Positions 9,202-17,649 are shown, counted from the first letter of the stretch. The stretch is DNA of 64,000 bases from Alkalihalobacillus sp047302405 (GCF_047302405.1 NZ_CP154853.1:1984001-2048000), one strand, 5' to 3'. Program-made: numbers and translations. Notes: generated by a model from the sequence alone, not told the origin.

Positions 9202-9226
9202 GGGCTAGATAGCAATTATCTAGCCC
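9202..9226. repeat. Perfect 10-bp hairpin upstream of the tail operon
   Basis: GGGCTAGATA, 5-base loop, TATCTAGCCC. An outer partial pairing (ATGCA...TGCAT, 9191-9242) extends it. It sits ~70 bases upstream of the first late gene. There is no U-tract, so it is not a simple terminator. It may be an operator or a 5' mRNA structure. Confidence 0.5.
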
Positions 9227-9267
9227 ACTACCTCTCATGCATACTAAAAATAAAATAAAACTCGGAG

Positions 9268-9294
9268 AAAATACATTTATGGCAAATGTATTTT
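9268..9294. repeat. Perfect 11-bp AT-rich inverted repeat
   Basis: AAAATACATTT and AAATGTATTTT flank ATGGC. With the hairpin at 9202-9226 it makes the 9133-9368 gap highly structured. It could be a binding site or part of a promoter for the late genes. Confidence 0.4.
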
Positions 9295-9368
9295 ATGATT
9301 TACTTTTTATTTATAATGGACGCAAGTAAATCTGGGCAGTCTTATATGACCGATAACGTCCGTGGCTC

Positions 9369-9584
9369 TTACTCAACCGGTACTTTTCGCCATTCATACT
9401 CTTTAGCCTCTTTAATTATCGCTATCAACTTTTGCTCTTTCTCTTTGCTAATGTTGCATTGATAATTAAAAAAGCGACTGATGAGCGGTTGCGAACAATT
9501 TAACTGTTCACTTAAAGCTTTATTCGTTATATTCTTTCTTTTCTTTTCCATAAATAATAAAGTTATTTCATCTCTGGTCATCAT
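9369..9584 (-). CDS. Small helix-turn-helix regulator
   Basis: 71 residues, covered almost entirely by an XRE-like helix-turn-helix: NKALSEQLNCSQPLISRFFN (about residues 21-40). It is probably a phage control protein. Directly upstream are two perfect tandem copies of a 13-bp sequence (9605-9630), a good candidate for its own operator. It lies between the RNA-polymerase-like gene and the tail genes, the right place to time late expression, though that is inference. Confidence 0.65.
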   Translation of the reverse strand: MMTRDEITLLFMEKKRKNITNKALSEQLNCSQPLISRFFNYQCNISKEKEQKLIAIIKEAKEYEWRKVPVE

Positions 9585-9604
9585 CCTTTCATTCCTTTCG
9601 CCTA

Positions 9605-9630
9605 ATATTTACTCAATATATTTACTCAAT
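9605..9630. promoter_or_regulatory. Two tandem 13-bp repeats, candidate operator
   Basis: ATATTTACTCAAT occurs twice head to tail (9605-9617 and 9618-9630), just upstream of the small HTH gene. Short tandem sites at a regulator's own start are typical of autoregulation. No promoter hexamers could be fixed with confidence. Confidence 0.45.
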
Positions 9631-9657
9631 ATGTTTATTAAATTAATTGATTTAAAA

Positions 9658-9689
9658 AATTGGGGGCAGTGTCAGAACTGCCCCAATTA
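9658..9689 (-). terminator. Rho-independent terminator
   Basis: On the minus strand AATTGGGGCAGT and ACTGCCCCCAATT pair over 12 bases with one bulged base, then TTTTTT follows. It would insulate the small HTH gene from transcription arriving from the 10-kb side. Confidence 0.65.
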
Positions 9690-9775
9690 ACAGGGGGATT
9701 GTAAAATATCACAAATACATAAACTAGTAATGGATACTCATAAAACAAAAAAAGGATTAATGTTGGATAATCCTT

Positions 9776-9832
9776 CATTAAATTTAAAATGCTCAACGCT
9801 ATCACCTGTTTTATTGCATTTTAAATTTAATG
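9776..9832. repeat. Perfect 17-bp inverted repeat in the gap after the polymerase gene
   Basis: CATTAAATTTAAAATGC (9776-9792) and its exact reverse complement (9816-9832) flank a 23-base spacer. Neither side has a U-tract. A second small dyad, GGATTA/TAATCC, lies at 9753-9772. The stretch 9690-10000 holds no convincing gene apart from a possible 42-codon hydrophobic frame (9827-9955, minus). Confidence 0.6.
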
Positions 9833-10000
9833 AAAAATAATCATTGCTATTGATATAAAATAATGGTATGCTAAAGATGGATATAAATAATCATTTTTAA
9901 TAAAAAATATAAAGAGGAAAATTACACTTACTCTGACTTTACGGTTCATCGTCATTCAGTGGTGCACTCCTCTCTCCATTAGGGTAGAAATTTAAAATAA

Positions 10001-10032
10001 GAAAAAAGCCCATTTTTATTAAGAAAATGGAC
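10001..10032 (-). terminator. Rho-independent terminator after the polymerase-like gene
   Basis: GTCCATTT and AAATGGGC pair (one G-U) and are followed by TTTTTTC on the minus strand, about 40 bases past the stop of the 952-residue gene. Confidence 0.7.
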
Positions 10033-10069
10033 AGTTATGTATATACTTTTTTGGGAAAATATCTATTTT

Positions 10070-12928
10070 TTACTTCTTTTTTATGAGATTTAAAAATGTC
10101 TTTCCATGTGTTCGATAGAGAGAATTTAACAGATGAATAGAAATGCTAGATAATTGATTGGTGCTAGTCTTTTTATTCGTTTCAATTGAAATCAACTTTA
10201 ACAACTTATGTATTGTGGCTCTCCTTATAGTCTTTTTAGCAAGCTTTTCATCTAGATTGTCGTAAGCTTCTTCCAATTTAATCCTCTTTTCTTGATATAG
10301 TTCTTCATCTTTTTTATCACATTCTTCATTTGAGTTAATCCTCTTTATCTTCTCATCAAAGTCCTTTACCAAGTTAATTATGTCATTGATTTGTTGCTCA
10401 TCCGCTTTTTCATTATCTAAATCTATTAATAAATTTTCAAAAGCAAGATTTTTCCGATACGGCGCTTTGCCGATTTCATCAATATACTTAATCAATAAAT
10501 CCATAGGACAATAAAATTCTTCTTTATTTACATTCGAATTAGAAACATATTTCCAAAATTCAGGTTTATTCCTTCTTTTGAGTTTCATTTTTACTTCGCC
10601 ACTTCTTTTATACCTAGCTTCTTCTCCTTCTTTATTCAATACTGGCTGTAATGATTTAGCTGTGTAGCAGGAACGAATTTCACGCAACGCTTTATTAACA
10701 TCTACAGTAACAATTTTTTTACTATAATCTATAGCCACATTCGACAGGACGACCGCAACTGCTATATTTTTTTGTATTTGCTCAAGCTTCTCATCCTTTG
10801 AATCCCCATCATCTTCATTCATTTTCACATCCCAAAATAAGGAAACTTGATACTGCGCAACATTTGTTGTTTCACCAATCCAACTTTGAGATTTCTCCGT
10901 CTTCAAATCAATCTCCGCAATATTACTATAATTAAACTCAGTTGGATTAGGCTCCGATTTGATCTTGTTTAAAATCACTGGATAAATTCTATTACTCAAG
11001 GTATGATTGACAGCACTTTGCATATACGTATCTTTTAGAACGAGTAAAGTGTCAGAATCCATATCCATGCCATTAAGTCGGGATAATATATTATTGCGTA
11101 TACTATTGATAACAATTATGTTTGGCGTTTCTTTAAAGTTAAAGTACCTCTCAAGCAATTCATTATATACATTTTCCACTTCAAAATAATTATTCATAGA
11201 ATTATGAGGGTTTCTTGCGACTATGTATTTTTCATTAAATTCATATAGCGTGGTATATACTTGATTATCTTGCAGGGTATGAGATTCGTTATCAAATTGA
11301 TCAACCACACTCAATAACAATTCATACGGATTGCTGCAAACTGTACAATAATCACCTTGCAAAAGTAATCGACCACCCTTTACTTTTGTTTTATAATTAC
11401 TGATTTGCTTCGCTCTATAGTTTCTAAACATTTTAGTTCTCACAATATCTGGATTTATCTTATAAATCTCGCTCAACATTTCATATGCGTTACTCATATC
11501 TTTATTATTTTCCAAATACTCAATAAATGGTTCATCATCTACATTCCCATTCTCATCCACAATACCTTGTAAAGATTTTATGTGTTCGACTTCAAATTCA
11601 GCTAAATCTTTTACTCCACTTTCATCAACATCTAGAGTGTTGATCATCTGATAAGACGAATATGAGCGGTCATCATTTTTGGAAGGTTTTTCCGATTTAC
11701 AGACACCAAATTTAAACTTGTCTTTTTTCACTCGCTTACACCAATTTGCATAAGCTTCTTTTTCCTTACCGTCAGCATATTTCAAGAATTTAGTGGAGCT
11801 GGGCGTACTTATAACAAGTATATCTTTTGCTAATATCTTATTTCTAAAAGTATCTGTCAACTTCCATTTTTGATAATCTGAGTTTACTTTCGGATCATAA
11901 TTTGCATTATTCGGATCTGTAAGCTCTTTATGCTTGTCAATTAAAAACAATTGGATATTGGACGAAAACAGGCACGATTTCCAAAAATGCTGACGAGTGA
12001 GAATCATCCCTTTATCTCCTCGACCAATATTATCTAGGAGCGATTTTTCAATCAAACCTTCGCCATCCCAGATGTTGTTTTCAATCGTTGCATTTTCATT
12101 GTATACCGCTTTAAGGTCATTACCTACTTCAATTGCTCCTTCTTCAAAAATGCTAAACTTATCGTCAGTAATAAAAATATTCTTTGGGTTAATATCAATA
12201 GTCGTTTCAATTGAAGATGAAACGAGAGACTGATAGGCCAATAAACTCGCTACATCTAGCTTACCAGTTAAATCTAGTCCCATATTCGACCACTCAATCA
12301 TAGGCTCGTACAATTCATCTAAAATGAAAAGAGCATTAGATTGCCTTGACTTGCTTGCAGTTCGTTTATAAAATCGATATTTCCTTCCTTTAAAAGTAAA
12401 TCCATTCGTATACAAATATTTACGCAAATCAGGAGCTGCCATCTTATTGAATATATCAGTATCCTTATTTTCTTTGATTCTTTTAAAGTGGTCTTTTACA
12501 AGTTCAGCTTTATTATTAAGATACTTAACACTCTTTTGGAGCTTTTCTCTTTTCCTTGCATTCTTAATCTGTTTGATAATCTCCTCATTCTTTCTGGCTT
12601 CTCTACGCAAATTTTTATATTGATTCAGTAATCGTGTCATCACACTATCATAATCACGCACAGACGAAGGGATTTTCTCACCATTCTTCTTTTTGTCCAT
12701 GAAACTAATATTGATAATCGAATCCGAGTATTTTTTAACCTTATTATTTTTTTCAATGGTCTTTTCCGACAATAACCGTTTATATGAACGGAGTTTTATG
12801 AGTTCTAATGAATAAGGTATCATCCCTTTATATTCATATCTCATTACATTTTCCAAGCCGCGTACACTCATATTATAGATACTTTCCGCACTAATCGATG
12901 GTATGTATAAGTTATTATTATCTGTCAA
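10070..12928 (-). CDS. Putative single-chain DPBB RNA polymerase (YonO/QDE-1-like)
   Basis: 952 residues, from a TTG preceded by GAGGGG. Motifs fit the double-psi beta-barrel polymerases that unite cellular RNA polymerase, eukaryotic RdRP/QDE-1 and SPbeta YonO. DGEGLI is at residues 288-293 and RQHFWKSC at 312-319, resembling the DG-G-I and basic/Lys motifs. GRLLLQGDYCTV starts at about 519 and ARNPHN at 571-576. NGMDMDSDTLLVLKD (619-633) lines up with the metal-binding DbDGD loop: Asp622, Asp624 and Asp626 are kept and Ser replaces Gly. YonO is of similar length (about 900). The N-terminal ~180 residues are basic coiled coil. It follows the primase gene and precedes the tail genes, so late-gene transcription is its likely job. 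Assignment is by motif reading, with no alignment run. Confidence 0.7.
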   Translation of the reverse strand: MTDNNNLYIPSISAESIYNMSVRGLENVMRYEYKGMIPYSLELIKLRSYKRLLSEKTIEKNNKVKKYSDSIINISFMDKKKNGEKIPSSVRDYDSVMTRLLNQYKNLRREARKNEEIIKQIKNARKREKLQKSVKYLNNKAELVKDHFKRIKENKDTDIFNKMAAPDLRKYLYTNGFTFKGRKYRFYKRTASKSRQSNALFILDELYEPMIEWSNMGLDLTGKLDVASLLAYQSLVSSSIETTIDINPKNIFITDDKFSIFEEGAIEVGNDLKAVYNENATIENNIWDGEGLIEKSLLDNIGRGDKGMILTRQHFWKSCLFSSNIQLFLIDKHKELTDPNNANYDPKVNSDYQKWKLTDTFRNKILAKDILVISTPSSTKFLKYADGKEKEAYANWCKRVKKDKFKFGVCKSEKPSKNDDRSYSSYQMINTLDVDESGVKDLAEFEVEHIKSLQGIVDENGNVDDEPFIEYLENNKDMSNAYEMLSEIYKINPDIVRTKMFRNYRAKQISNYKTKVKGGRLLLQGDYCTVCSNPYELLLSVVDQFDNESHTLQDNQVYTTLYEFNEKYIVARNPHNSMNNYFEVENVYNELLERYFNFKETPNIIVINSIRNNILSRLNGMDMDSDTLLVLKDTYMQSAVNHTLSNRIYPVILNKIKSEPNPTEFNYSNIAEIDLKTEKSQSWIGETTNVAQYQVSLFWDVKMNEDDGDSKDEKLEQIQKNIAVAVVLSNVAIDYSKKIVTVDVNKALREIRSCYTAKSLQPVLNKEGEEARYKRSGEVKMKLKRRNKPEFWKYVSNSNVNKEEFYCPMDLLIKYIDEIGKAPYRKNLAFENLLIDLDNEKADEQQINDIINLVKDFDEKIKRINSNEECDKKDEELYQEKRIKLEEAYDNLDEKLAKKTIRRATIHKLLKLISIETNKKTSTNQLSSISIHLLNSLYRTHGKTFLNLIKKK

Positions 12929-12958
12929 TCACATCTACCCCTCTATTTTTAAATTATT

Positions 12959-12992
12959 GAGAGGAGGGAGCAGAACGTTTGCCCCTTCTCTC
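12959..12992 (-). promoter_or_regulatory. Intergenic stem-loop upstream of the polymerase-like gene
   Basis: GAGAG-AGGG-GCA pairs with TGC-CCT-CTCTC with single mismatches, 30 bases upstream of the TTG start. It resembles two UUCG-loop hairpins upstream of two other genes of this block, and like them lacks a U-tract. Confidence 0.4.
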
Positions 12993-13029
12993 ATCCAACA
13001 CGCTATGTTTAACTTTTTTTCCATATGTA

Positions 13030-14934
13030 CTATTCTTTTATCGGCCTTATCAATTTAGGAAAACTAGACTTATTCAAATGTTCCTCAGTTATGTTCATTT
13101 CTGCTTTAATCAACTTGTTGGAGCTAACTATCTCTAGATTGTACTTATCCAACATTTCTCCTATAGATCGTTTAAGTTGCTGCTCCTTGAATTTCTTTTG
13201 TCCTTTAAAGTACGACTTCACACCTTCAAGGATTTCCTTTTCCGTTGCCCAACCTTTTTGCCCTATGATATTCAATGTCGAAACTTCTATATGTAAAACT
13301 ATGTCCTCATTCAGTTCAGCAATAACTTTCCCTTGATCTTGTGGAAAGACTCTATCAGCTTCTGAACGACCGTAATTCCTTAAAATTCCTTCATAATTCA
13401 TCGACTTTGTAGTTAAACCTTTCTTCATCCAATCTTCACAACGAGTATCCAATTCAGCAAAAAAGTCGAAACTGTATAATTCCATTTGGTATGTCGAATT
13501 CCTATATTTATATTTTTTATTCCGTTTATTACGGAGTTGAAATTTGATAATATCTTCAGGAACCTCAGATTCAGGGAGCTTGTAGATTAAATTAAAGAAA
13601 GTAAAAAAATTCATTCTATCTCCTGTTACAGCTCTACTCTTATTAAACTTTTTTGAAAGTGTAGAAATCGAGTGATAAAATAATAATCGTTTATCATCAC
13701 TATCTGCTGGCAAATTTTCTTTAATTAAATCCAACAAAACATATAAATTTTCTATGTATCCATATCTATTGAACATTTTATAAAAACTAGGATAGAGTTC
13801 TTGTAACTCATCCGATTGCAATATGTATTTATAAGCATCGATCTCTTCACGTAACTGTTTTTGAACATCATTTTCTTCTATTGTAATATCATATACATCC
13901 ATCAAAAACTTTCCAGCTTCAGGTAATGTACAAGCTAAAAGCTTCATTGTAATTTGAAGAATTGTTCCAACAAACGGATTACTTAATGAATGACATTTAT
14001 ATAACCAGTGTCCATTTGTTAAATTAGATTGATAAATACTTCCACTAGGCTTGTCTTCATCGTGGAATATGTTGTATAATTGATTTGATTGAGTACCAAG
14101 ATAGATTAATAGACTTTGTTGCTTCAAGTAGTCGTATACTTGATTCTTGTTATGTAATGTTATCGGTATTGGATTAATAACACTTCTTAATGATTGAATA
14201 TCTCTTTGATTAATTAACTTTAAATTGTTAGCTATCTTATTAGTATTATAAGTTATTGATTTAACTTTACTTTTATTTGTAGGTGTAATCACTTTACTGC
14301 TTTTACACCCTCTTGTCGGATATATATATTCTATACCCTGTATGTCTTGCCAAAGGGTGGGGTCTAGAGGAAGCCTGTTATCATAGGCGACAACATGCAA
14401 CCCCCTTCCTCCATAGAACAATCTAGCTCCATCAGTACAAGAAATATCCACCATTGGAAACTTCTCATTTATCAACTTCTTGATTAACTCTTTAAATTTC
14501 TCTAGGTTGTACATAGGTCTATCCAAAACAAAAACTACCCTAAATTTCGGATGTTCTTCTGTATGCGAAAATGTCTGATAAGCAAAAGCTGCATATTTTT
14601 TAATAAACTCATTGTTCAGAGCCTGTTCAAGCGTTGCGGAAATATATCTAACCTTTACATTTTTATTTTCATCATTCCTGAAGCTGTACTCATTATCGAA
14701 ATCTAATGCAATGACTTGTTGCGATTTCCAATAACTCTCCGTTCGCTTAATATCACCATTTGAATCCTTCTCCAAATATCCACACATGAATGTCTTACCA
14801 CTCGTTAACTCTTTCGATAACTGCTCCACATTAATATCAATAGAGCTTTTTATAATACTCTTGTTGATTCGATTCCTTATATCATCTGGCGTAGGCTTTC
14901 TTTTATATGCCCACGAATCAAGCATTAATTTCAA
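13030..14934 (-). CDS. Archaeo-eukaryotic-type primase / primase-polymerase
   Basis: 634 residues from a TTG with GAGGAGTG upstream. The AEP catalytic motifs are visible in order: VIALDFDN (Asp78 and Asp80, metal ligands), QTFSHT with PKFRVVFVLDRP (His124 and the Arg-rich strand, 120-140), and VDISCTDGARLFYGG (Asp163 to Arg171). This order is typical of plasmid and phage primases of this superfamily. The C-terminal two-thirds has no helicase Walker box and is unassigned. It should make primers for the element's replication. It sits one gene upstream of the RNA-polymerase-like gene, separated by 101 bases containing a hairpin. Confidence 0.8.
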   Translation of the reverse strand: MKLMLDSWAYKRKPTPDDIRNRINKSIIKSSIDINVEQLSKELTSGKTFMCGYLEKDSNGDIKRTESYWKSQQVIALDFDNEYSFRNDENKNVKVRYISATLEQALNNEFIKKYAAFAYQTFSHTEEHPKFRVVFVLDRPMYNLEKFKELIKKLINEKFPMVDISCTDGARLFYGGRGLHVVAYDNRLPLDPTLWQDIQGIEYIYPTRGCKSSKVITPTNKSKVKSITYNTNKIANNLKLINQRDIQSLRSVINPIPITLHNKNQVYDYLKQQSLLIYLGTQSNQLYNIFHDEDKPSGSIYQSNLTNGHWLYKCHSLSNPFVGTILQITMKLLACTLPEAGKFLMDVYDITIEENDVQKQLREEIDAYKYILQSDELQELYPSFYKMFNRYGYIENLYVLLDLIKENLPADSDDKRLLFYHSISTLSKKFNKSRAVTGDRMNFFTFFNLIYKLPESEVPEDIIKFQLRNKRNKKYKYRNSTYQMELYSFDFFAELDTRCEDWMKKGLTTKSMNYEGILRNYGRSEADRVFPQDQGKVIAELNEDIVLHIEVSTLNIIGQKGWATEKEILEGVKSYFKGQKKFKEQQLKRSIGEMLDKYNLEIVSSNKLIKAEMNITEEHLNKSSFPKLIRPIKE

Positions 14935-14963
14935 CTAATCACTCCTCTATTTTATATTTGATG

Positions 14964-14983
14964 GAGGAAGCCGAAGCCCCCTC
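14964..14983 (-). promoter_or_regulatory. UUCG stem-loop upstream of the primase gene
   Basis: On the minus strand GAGGGGGC-TTCG-GCTTCCTC forms an 8-bp stem (two G-U pairs) with a UUCG loop, 29 bases before the primase start. A near twin lies at 16484-16503. With no U-tract, it may be a 5' stabiliser or protein-binding site rather than a terminator. Confidence 0.5.
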
Positions 14984-14987
14984 TATA

Positions 14988-15593
14988 TTAATTTCTCAAT
15001 GCTTCGATCAGACTTTTTGAAATTCTCGTGTAATCATGGATTTGGATAGAAATTGTATCACCATCTGGATAGTAAAAACCTAGATTTAGTTTGTGCAGCT
15101 CAATATTTCTATTGTATAGTTCGTCTGTTAAAAACGTTTCAATTTTCATACCATCAATTTCTTCATTAATATCTTTAAATTTTACACAAAGGGAATCAAA
15201 ATGAGTTTCAATATCTTCAAAATTTCGATATTCATAAAGCACATTTACAATCACATCATAAATAGTTGATAACAATTCGTCATAGTTAATGAATTCATTA
15301 ACACTGTAAGAAATTTCATCGTAATTATCTTCTAACTTATTAAATTTTGCTTGTGAAGGACTCCAAGCAAAAACACCTTCTTTTACAAAGATTCTATTCT
15401 CAAATAAATATTTATAAGAATCTTTGTGTCCGGCCTTATTTAATACATCCGTAATATCTTCAAGCTGACTCAAACTAGCTATAGTATGGTTCTCATCTTC
15501 TTCTTTGACCACTTTGTAAACTGATGGTAACTCTTCGCTATCGATTAATAACCAGTCAGCAATCATTGTGTCTTTTTTTAATACTTGTTTCAT
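14988..15593 (-). CDS. Hypothetical protein of the replication block
   Basis: 201 residues, acidic, mixed alpha/beta. It is coupled to the upstream gene by a TAATG stop/start overlap. No recognised motif. Its place directly before the primase suggests a replication-related accessory role, which is inference. Confidence 0.5.
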   Translation of the reverse strand: MKQVLKKDTMIADWLLIDSEELPSVYKVVKEEDENHTIASLSQLEDITDVLNKAGHKDSYKYLFENRIFVKEGVFAWSPSQAKFNKLEDNYDEISYSVNEFINYDELLSTIYDVIVNVLYEYRNFEDIETHFDSLCVKFKDINEEIDGMKIETFLTDELYNRNIELHKLNLGFYYPDGDTISIQIHDYTRISKSLIEALRN

Positions 15594-16117
15594 TATTGAA
15601 CACCCCCAACTTCAGCCTCTTCGTTAATATAAGACATCATATCTCCCAATTCTTCTCTAGCTGCTTTATCATATTCATCAGGGAAATGTTTTTTCACAAA
15701 TTCTTGAATCTCAATTCCGCTAACTTCTCGTTCATTATTAATCAAGTTGTTAAATATTTCTAATTCAATTTTATCATTATCAGCTAATGCTCTGTTTAGC
15801 ACACTATATTCGATATTAGTTAGATTGCTTTCCATTGTATTCATTAGTTTTAAATGATTGTTAAGATGCTCTTTTGTAGAGCCATATTCAGTAAGTAAAG
15901 TTTCGATCTCACGTTCGCAACCTTCGTAATATGGCTCTGTCTTCAATGATTTTAAATAATCGACATAATCATTATGCAAGTGCTCATTTTTCAAGATAAA
16001 ACCACTGATAATTTCTAGGTATAAACCATCTTTTTCGGATGATTCATTTAGGTAATTAATAAACCTTTGTTGTCTTGTCACTAACCCTAATAACACATCA
16101 TCATTGTTCATTTTCAT
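15593..16117 (-). CDS. Hypothetical protein, paralogue of the 16870-17340 gene
   Basis: 174 residues, acidic and helical. The stretch GFILKNEHLHNDYVDYLKSL, followed by REIETLLTEYG, aligns with ADFIWGREDLHDDFVSYLKD and GNIETLLSEYG in the gene at 16870-17340, so the two share a domain of about 45 residues. It is joined to both neighbours by TAATG overlaps. Unknown function. Confidence 0.5.
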   Translation of the reverse strand: MKMNNDDVLLGLVTRQQRFINYLNESSEKDGLYLEIISGFILKNEHLHNDYVDYLKSLKTEPYYEGCEREIETLLTEYGSTKEHLNNHLKLMNTMESNLTNIEYSVLNRALADNDKIELEIFNNLINNEREVSGIEIQEFVKKHFPDEYDKAAREELGDMMSYINEEAEVGGVQ

Positions 16118-16443
16118 TATTGAACCCCTCCTTTTGTTAATGCTTGTTCGATCAAAACAAATGCGTCTTCATTTTTATCTTCAAGATCTTCATTTGACTC
16201 CATCACTAAGCTCATTAGCAAACTACCATCATCATGATATTCTGCCCATCCTCTAACATGTTTAGCTAACGTTTCAAATGCTTGTTTGTAAGTTTCAGTT
16301 GAATACGCTGAAGTAATTTCAGACTGAAACCCCTTTGCAGTAGCTTCATCCATACCAAGAAATTCATTTGCTTTACCGTGAATCACACTTACCATTTGTT
16401 CAAATTCCTTTACTCCAATAAATCCATTTTTATTATTTGCCAT
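16117..16443 (-). CDS. Hypothetical small protein
   Basis: 108 residues beginning MANNKNGFIGVKEFEQMV, preceded by GGAGGA. It ends in GGVQ with the same stop/start junction (GTTCAATAATGAAA) as the next gene. No motif recognised. Confidence 0.5.
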   Translation of the reverse strand: MANNKNGFIGVKEFEQMVSVIHGKANEFLGMDEATAKGFQSEITSAYSTETYKQAFETLAKHVRGWAEYHDDGSLLMSLVMESNEDLEDKNEDAFVLIEQALTKGGVQ

Positions 16444-16483
16444 TTTACATTCCTCCGAGTTTTTAGTTTATTTTTATTTATTT

Positions 16484-16503
16484 AAAGGAGCCGAAGCCCC
16501 TTT
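16484..16503 (-). promoter_or_regulatory. UUCG stem-loop upstream of the 108-residue gene
   Basis: On the minus strand AAAGGGGC-TTCG-GCTCCTTT forms an 8-bp stem with one G-U pair, 40 bases before the ATG. The downstream sequence is A-rich, not U-rich. Same design as the hairpin at 14964-14983. Confidence 0.5.
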
Positions 16504-16579
16504 GGTTATGTATTAAACGTTTCAAGCCATAATAAGGTATAAAGAAAGAAGGATCACACCTTGAAAAATATTTCCACAT

Positions 16580-16867
16580 TTATTTCAATAAGCGATGTAA
16601 ACTTTCTACTTTTTCAATAAGATACATCATTTTTTCATCATTCTCATCCCTATATTTTTTAGCTTTATTTTGAATTTCATTTATTTTATTTTCAAAGAAC
16701 ATGTGATTTGAATACATTTTATTTTTCCAAACTTTGAAATCGATATCCTCAACTATCCCAATAATTTCATTACAACCCTTACAAAAAACAGCCTTAGTTT
16801 GCAAAACACCTTTTGTATCTTCCATCCCAAAAGAATCATTTCCGCATTTACATTTAGCGAATCCCAT
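16580..16867 (-). CDS. Small zinc-ribbon protein
   Basis: 95 residues. Two cysteine pairs, CKC(GN) near residue 7 and CKGC near residue 32, make a likely zinc ribbon. The C-terminal half is a basic coiled coil. It may bind nucleic acid or a partner in the replication/transcription block. It ends near 16580 and its start lies 2 bases after the stop of the upstream gene. Confidence 0.55.
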   Translation of the reverse strand: MGFAKCKCGNDSFGMEDTKGVLQTKAVFCKGCNEIIGIVEDIDFKVWKNKMYSNHMFFENKINEIQNKAKKYRDENDEKMMYLIEKVESLHRLLK

Positions 16868-16869
16868 TT

Positions 16870-17340
16870 TTACATTCCCCCATTCATAGTTCTCATTTCT
16901 TCAGCCAACCACTTTTCTGTCTCTTCATCTGCGCCATACTCAGATAATAAAGTTTCGATATTACCTTTTTGATACTCTCCTTCTGGCGACCTCTTTAAAT
17001 CTTTAAGATAGGAAACAAAATCATCATGAAGATCTTCCCTGCCCCAAATAAAATCAGCTACGATTGAATAATCATTCTCCATTCTATCAATTGAGTCTAA
17101 CAGCACTTCAAATCTACTCTTTAACATTTCCATATCTGATTTGTACTGTTCACCTAATTTTATATAATCACTTGAGATTTTTTCTGTTAGTTCCACAGAT
17201 TTTTCTGTCCACTTCACACTCTCCTTAACCATATCCAACATCGCATCATCCTTACTCTGCTCCGGAAAATGCTTTGACTTCGTTTCTAATCTCATGCTCT
17301 TTACTTCCTTTACCTTGTTTAAATCGATAATTTTTTTCAT
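16870..17340 (-). CDS. Hypothetical coiled-coil protein, paralogue of the 15593-16117 gene
   Basis: 156 residues from an ATG with GGAGGAA upstream. Residues 30-100 are coiled coil. The C-terminal ~60 residues match the second paralogue (LHDDFVSYLKDL, IETLLSEYG). A leader of about 100 bases upstream carries a strong Shine-Dalgarno followed at once by ATG-TAA (17421-17426 on the minus strand). Confidence 0.5.
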   Translation of the reverse strand: MKKIIDLNKVKEVKSMRLETKSKHFPEQSKDDAMLDMVKESVKWTEKSVELTEKISSDYIKLGEQYKSDMEMLKSRFEVLLDSIDRMENDYSIVADFIWGREDLHDDFVSYLKDLKRSPEGEYQKGNIETLLSEYGADEETEKWLAEEMRTMNGGM

Positions 17341-17649
17341 GTTATATTTCCTCCAATTTTTAGTTTATTTTTATTACACCAGTGACAAGTACAACTAAGG
17401 TAAATCTGCTATCTTTACATCTTTCTCACCTCCTCTCATTTCCGAATTATCATATAATACGGTGTATAATTTTTATATTGACTTATAGGTTGATAGCCTT
17501 TATACTTAAGATAATTCAAAAATGAATAAAGGGCTAACTCTGATTTTTTCGGGTCGTGCTTTGATAATGAACTATTAGACTACCAAAGTCAATGGTTTAT
17601 TTGTCGTTGATAAAAATTAATTTTTAAGGTAAAGGAGTATTTAAACTCC

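Noticed and set aside
13030..14934. Helicase domain fused to the primase
   Set aside because: No Walker A or B motif could be found in the C-terminal two-thirds.
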